Below are positions 5,160-7,074 of a DNA stretch of 7,074 nucleotides, piece after piece. Source of the stretch: Methylobacteriaceae bacterium (lineage in GTDB: Bacteria > Pseudomonadota > Alphaproteobacteria > Rhizobiales > Beijerinckiaceae); assembly GCA_031272615.1 (NCBI GenBank), contig JAISTL010000128.1, positions 1 to 7,074 on the forward strand, written 5' to 3'. Position numbers and translations under genes: made by a program. Within the stretch, counting starts at the first letter, position 1; each line of letters starts with the position of its first letter. The notes beneath the pieces are model-generated. The model saw only the letters and a list, made by a program, of their open reading frames with translations, was not told where the DNA came from and did no database searches.

Positions 5160-6134
5160 ATGAATAGAACCACTCTCATCGCCGTTCTGACCGCGGCGTG
5201 CGTTTCGGTCGCAGCCGCGCCGGCCTACGCCCAAAAAACCTTGAAGCTGGCTCACGACCTGGAGCCTTCGCACACCGTTGCCATCACCTTTGAGAATATG
5301 GCCCAGGACCTTGAAAAGATCTCCGGCGGCAAGCTGAAAATGCGCGTCTACCCGAGCTCCCAGATGGGCAGCGCCAGAGAAACCCTGGAACTGCTGTTGA
5401 ACGGCGGCCTCGACATGACCAAAGGGTCCAGCAATCTGGACGCGTTCGCGCCGGTTTACTCCGTTTGGAGCCTGCCCTATCTGTTCCGTGACAAGGAACA
5501 TGCCGACGCGGTGGTCTACGGCCCCGTCGGCCGTGAAATCATGGCCTCCACCAAGGACAAGGGGTTCATCGCCCTCGCCGCCTATGACACCGGCACCCGC
5601 AGCCTCTTCACCAAGAAGCCCATCACCACGCCTGAAGACCTCAAAGGTTTGAAAATCCGCGTCCAGCCGTCGCCGACCAGCCTCAAGATGATTGAGCTGA
5701 TGGGTGGTTCGCCGACACCGATCAACTTCGGCGAAGTCTATACCGCTCTGCAGCAGGGCGTGATCGACGGGGCCGAGAACAACATCCCGACGTGGGTGCA
5801 GACCCGGGTGATTGAAGTCGCGAACGTCTACACGGAAAACGAACACACCATGGTGCCCGATTTCCTCATCGTTTCCAGCAAAATCTGGGACACTTTGACT
5901 CCCGAGGAGCAGGGCTGGCTGAAACAGGCGGCTGAAAACTCGGAAACCTTCGAAAGGGAGCTCTGGGCCAAGGTGATGACGGAAGCCCGCGAGCAATCCA
6001 AAGCCCTGGGCGGCACCATTGTTCCCGCCGACAAGGCGGCCTTTGTCAAGGCGGTTCAGCCCCTGCTCGACGAATACGCCAAGGATCCGGCCAACAAGGC
6101 TCTTCTTGACAAGATTCAGGCGGTCGGCAAATAA
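5160..6134 (+). CDS. dctP: TRAP transporter periplasmic substrate-binding protein DctP (second system)
   Basis: A 324-residue secreted binding protein of the DctP family. The signal peptide is clear: MNRTT, a hydrophobic core LIAVLTAACVSVAAA (6-20), and AYA cleavage before Gln25. Mature family landmarks are LKLAHDLEPSH (28-38), MRVYPSSQMGS (61-71), SLPYLFRDKEHADAV (104-118), GTRSLFTKKPI (145-155), the LKGLKIRVQPSPTS block (161-174) with Arg167 as the expected carboxylate-clamping arginine, INFGEVYTALQQGVIDGAEN (188-207) and PDFLIVSSKIW (233-243). AAGGAG sits six bases before the ATG. It follows iolB in the same operon, which links its cargo to inositol or deoxy-uronate metabolism. That cargo is inference, since TRAP binding proteins usually prefer carboxylates such as uronates and sugar acids, while myo-inositol is neutral. 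It is distinct from the first DctP, not a recent duplicate. Confidence 0.96.
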   Translation: MNRTTLIAVLTAACVSVAAAPAYAQKTLKLAHDLEPSHTVAITFENMAQDLEKISGGKLKMRVYPSSQMGSARETLELLLNGGLDMTKGSSNLDAFAPVYSVWSLPYLFRDKEHADAVVYGPVGREIMASTKDKGFIALAAYDTGTRSLFTKKPITTPEDLKGLKIRVQPSPTSLKMIELMGGSPTPINFGEVYTALQQGVIDGAENNIPTWVQTRVIEVANVYTENEHTMVPDFLIVSSKIWDTLTPEEQGWLKQAAENSETFERELWAKVMTEAREQSKALGGTIVPADKAAFVKAVQPLLDEYAKDPANKALLDKIQAVGK

Positions 6135-6146
6135 ATTCGCCGCTGC

Positions 6147-6168
6147 TTGCCGGTTTTACCGCCGGCAA
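6147..6168 (+). repeat. Hairpin A after dctP (second system)
   Basis: TTGCCGG (6147-6153) and CCGGCAA (6162-6168) make a perfect 7-bp stem with an 8-nt loop, 12 nt after the dctP stop. That is the same distance as the hairpin after the first dctP. No terminator-like U-run follows. Confidence 0.5.
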
Positions 6169-6191
6169 CGCTTCATTGTCACCGACGACAG

Positions 6192-6218
6192 CATGGAAAG
6201 GGCAAAACCCTTTCCATG
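6192..6218 (+). repeat. Hairpin B after dctP: 11-bp perfect stem
   Basis: CATGGAAAGGG (6192-6202) and CCCTTTCCATG (6208-6218) are exact reverse complements around the 5-nt loop CAAAA, extendable by one G-U pair. It is the strongest hairpin in the window, lies between dctP and dctQ, and ends six bases before the dctQ Shine-Dalgarno. Its 3' arm can pair instead with the Shine-Dalgarno region. Confidence 0.75.
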
Positions 6219-6227
6219 TATCATGGA
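6213..6227 (+). promoter_or_regulatory. Alternative hairpin covering the dctQ Shine-Dalgarno
   Basis: TCCATG (6213-6218) can pair with CATGGA (6222-6227) across a 3-nt loop, hiding most of the GGAG (6225-6228) that serves the dctQ start at 6236. It uses the same bases as the 3' arm of the 11-bp hairpin, so the two folds are mutually exclusive. The longer hairpin, which frees the ribosome binding site, should be favoured unless its 5' arm is occupied. Confidence 0.4.
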
Positions 6228-6235
6228 GTGAAAAC

Positions 6236-6745
6236 ATGAAGAACAACACTCTCAACTCTTTGAAAAAACCGGTCGATGCGGTGCTGGCCGCAGTCATTTG
6301 CGCTCTGATGGTCGCCCTGGTCGTGTGCGTCGTCTGGCAGGTATACAGCCGATACGTCATTGCCAAACCCAGCACCCTCACCGATGAAATCGCCCGCTTT
6401 CTTTTGATATGGCTGGCGTTGCTCGGCGCATCCTATGTCGTCGGCCAGCAAAAGCACCTGACTGTGGATATCTTTGCCGCCGGTCTGAGCGGATCCCGGA
6501 AAGACATGGTCAATATTTCAATCAATCTCATGATCCTGGTCTTTTGTGCCGGCGTCATCCTGTTCGGCGGAATTCTCCTGGTCAGGAATGTCATGTCTTC
6601 CTATCAGGTCGCGCCTGCCTTGCGAATTCCAATGGGTTACATTTATTTCGTTCTGCCGCTGAGCGGATTCATCATGTCCTGCTACAGCCTGTTGTTTATC
6701 GCCGACGACATATTGTCAATCAAATCACATAAGCTTTCTGAATGA
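6236..6745 (+). CDS. dctQ: TRAP transporter small membrane subunit DctQ (second system)
   Basis: A 169-residue four-helix inner-membrane protein, the small partner of DctM. Textbook DctQ features are a short basic N-terminus (LKKPVD), helix 1 at about 14-37 ending in VWQVYSRYV (33-41), LTDEIARFLLIWLALLGASY (48-67), then QKHLTVDIF (72-80), a third helix around 95-117, PALRIPMGYIYFVLPLSG (127-144), and a final helix to about 157. The ATG at 6236 is chosen because GGAG lies seven bases upstream and the N-terminus matches the family. An in-frame upstream start at 6176 would run through the 11-bp hairpin and add twenty unlikely residues. The dctM start follows 17 bp after its stop. Together with the adjacent dctP and dctM it forms one transporter whose cargo is probably related to the IolB pathway. 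Confidence 0.94.
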   Translation: MKNNTLNSLKKPVDAVLAAVICALMVALVVCVVWQVYSRYVIAKPSTLTDEIARFLLIWLALLGASYVVGQQKHLTVDIFAAGLSGSRKDMVNISINLMILVFCAGVILFGGILLVRNVMSSYQVAPALRIPMGYIYFVLPLSGFIMSCYSLLFIADDILSIKSHKLSE

Positions 6746-6762
6746 ATTGAAGGAGGACCGTC

Positions 6763-7074
6763 ATGGAATGGGAAGTCTGCGCCGTTATGTTCGGTACTTT
6801 CTTTGTTTTGATTTTTTACGGAGTTCCGATTTCCTTCGCCATCGGCATTTGCACCATTTCCTCGATGTGCCTGATGTTTCCGATGCAAACCGCGATTTCC
6901 ATCGTCGCGCAGCGCCTGGCCACAGGATTGGACAATTTCGCCCTGCTGGCCATTCCGTTTTTCATTCTGGCGGGAACCCTGATGAATCACGGCGGCATCG
7001 CCATCCGGCTGGTTAACTTCGCCAAAGTGTTTGTCGGCCGGGTCCCCGGGTCTCTCTGTCATGTCAATGTCATC
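6763..7074 (+). CDS. dctM: TRAP transporter large permease subunit DctM (second system), N-terminal part
   Basis: The first 104 codons of the large permease; the reading frame stays open to the right edge and the remaining three quarters lie outside. The start MEWEVCAVMFGTFFVL has AGGAGG six bases upstream. Visible DctM signatures are a first hydrophobic helix with YGVPISFAIG (19-28), the segment LATGLDNFALLAIPFFILAG (54-73), LMNHGGIAIRLVNFAKV (75-91) and GRVPGSLCHVNVI (92-104). These align with the LLAIPCFIVAGALMERG region of the first DctM but differ enough to be an older paralogue rather than a duplication within the locus. The C-terminal transport loops cannot be checked here. Confidence 0.93.
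   Translation, partial: MEWEVCAVMFGTFFVLIFYGVPISFAIGICTISSMCLMFPMQTAISIVAQRLATGLDNFALLAIPFFILAGTLMNHGGIAIRLVNFAKVFVGRVPGSLCHVNVI

Noticed and set aside
4227..5996. Very long open frame (about 589 codons) on the minus strand opposite iolB and the second dctP
   Set aside because: It runs antisense through two firmly identified genes and their spacer, its translation has no recognisable domain, and it has no convincing ribosome site. It is a by-product of GC-rich codon positions.
6192..6218. Intrinsic terminator after the second dctP
   Set aside because: The stem is strong but is followed by TATCATGGAG, not a U-run, and dctQ and dctM continue directly downstream.
6176..6235. Upstream in-frame start for the second dctQ
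   Set aside because: It would code through the 11-bp hairpin, lacks a good ribosome site and adds a non-family N-terminus. The ATG at 6236 has GGAG seven bases upstream.

Overview
This window looks like a carbohydrate or organic-acid uptake and catabolism locus from a Gram-negative bacterium. The evidence is Sec-exported periplasmic binding proteins, three-part TRAP transporters, strong Shine-Dalgarno (SD) sequences and moderately GC-rich genes around an AT-richer control region. The exact organism cannot be read from the sequence. Alphaproteobacteria or Desulfovibrio-like bacteria would fit, with low confidence.

The layout is two divergent operons separated by about 695 bp (3508-4202). The leftward operon (minus strand) reads dctP (2485-3507), a 259-nt structured spacer, dctQ (1689-2225), dctM (397-1692, overlapping dctQ by ATGA), then the N-terminal 106 codons of a class II ketose-bisphosphate aldolase that runs off the left edge (1-319). 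The rightward operon (plus strand) reads iolB (4203-5018), a 141-nt spacer with three hairpins, a second dctP (5160-6134), a spacer with two hairpins, a second dctQ (6236-6745), and the first 104 codons of a second dctM that runs off the right edge (6763-7074). No RNA genes, insertion sequences, CRISPR arrays or convincing intrinsic terminators are visible.

The firmest functional anchor is IolB (5-deoxy-glucuronate isomerase of myo-inositol catabolism). The class II aldolase belongs to the family that contains IolJ, which performs the last aldol cleavage of the same pathway, although its exact substrate is not proven by the visible part. Together they suggest an inositol or deoxy-uronate catabolic locus served by two different TRAP transporters instead of the usual inositol symporters or ABC importers. 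TRAP systems typically take up carboxylates, so a plausible but unproven idea is that one of them imports a uronate-like acid, possibly 5-deoxy-glucuronate itself, directly upstream of IolB.

Regulation looks layered. The divergent region has candidate sigma70 promoters in both directions, a candidate sigma54 promoter facing left, and an excess of GTCAA/TTGAC half-sites. Both dctP genes are followed by stable stem-loops before dctQ, as expected if the binding protein is made in excess over the membrane subunits. In the rightward operon the second stem-loop has an alternative fold that would cover the dctQ ribosome binding site.
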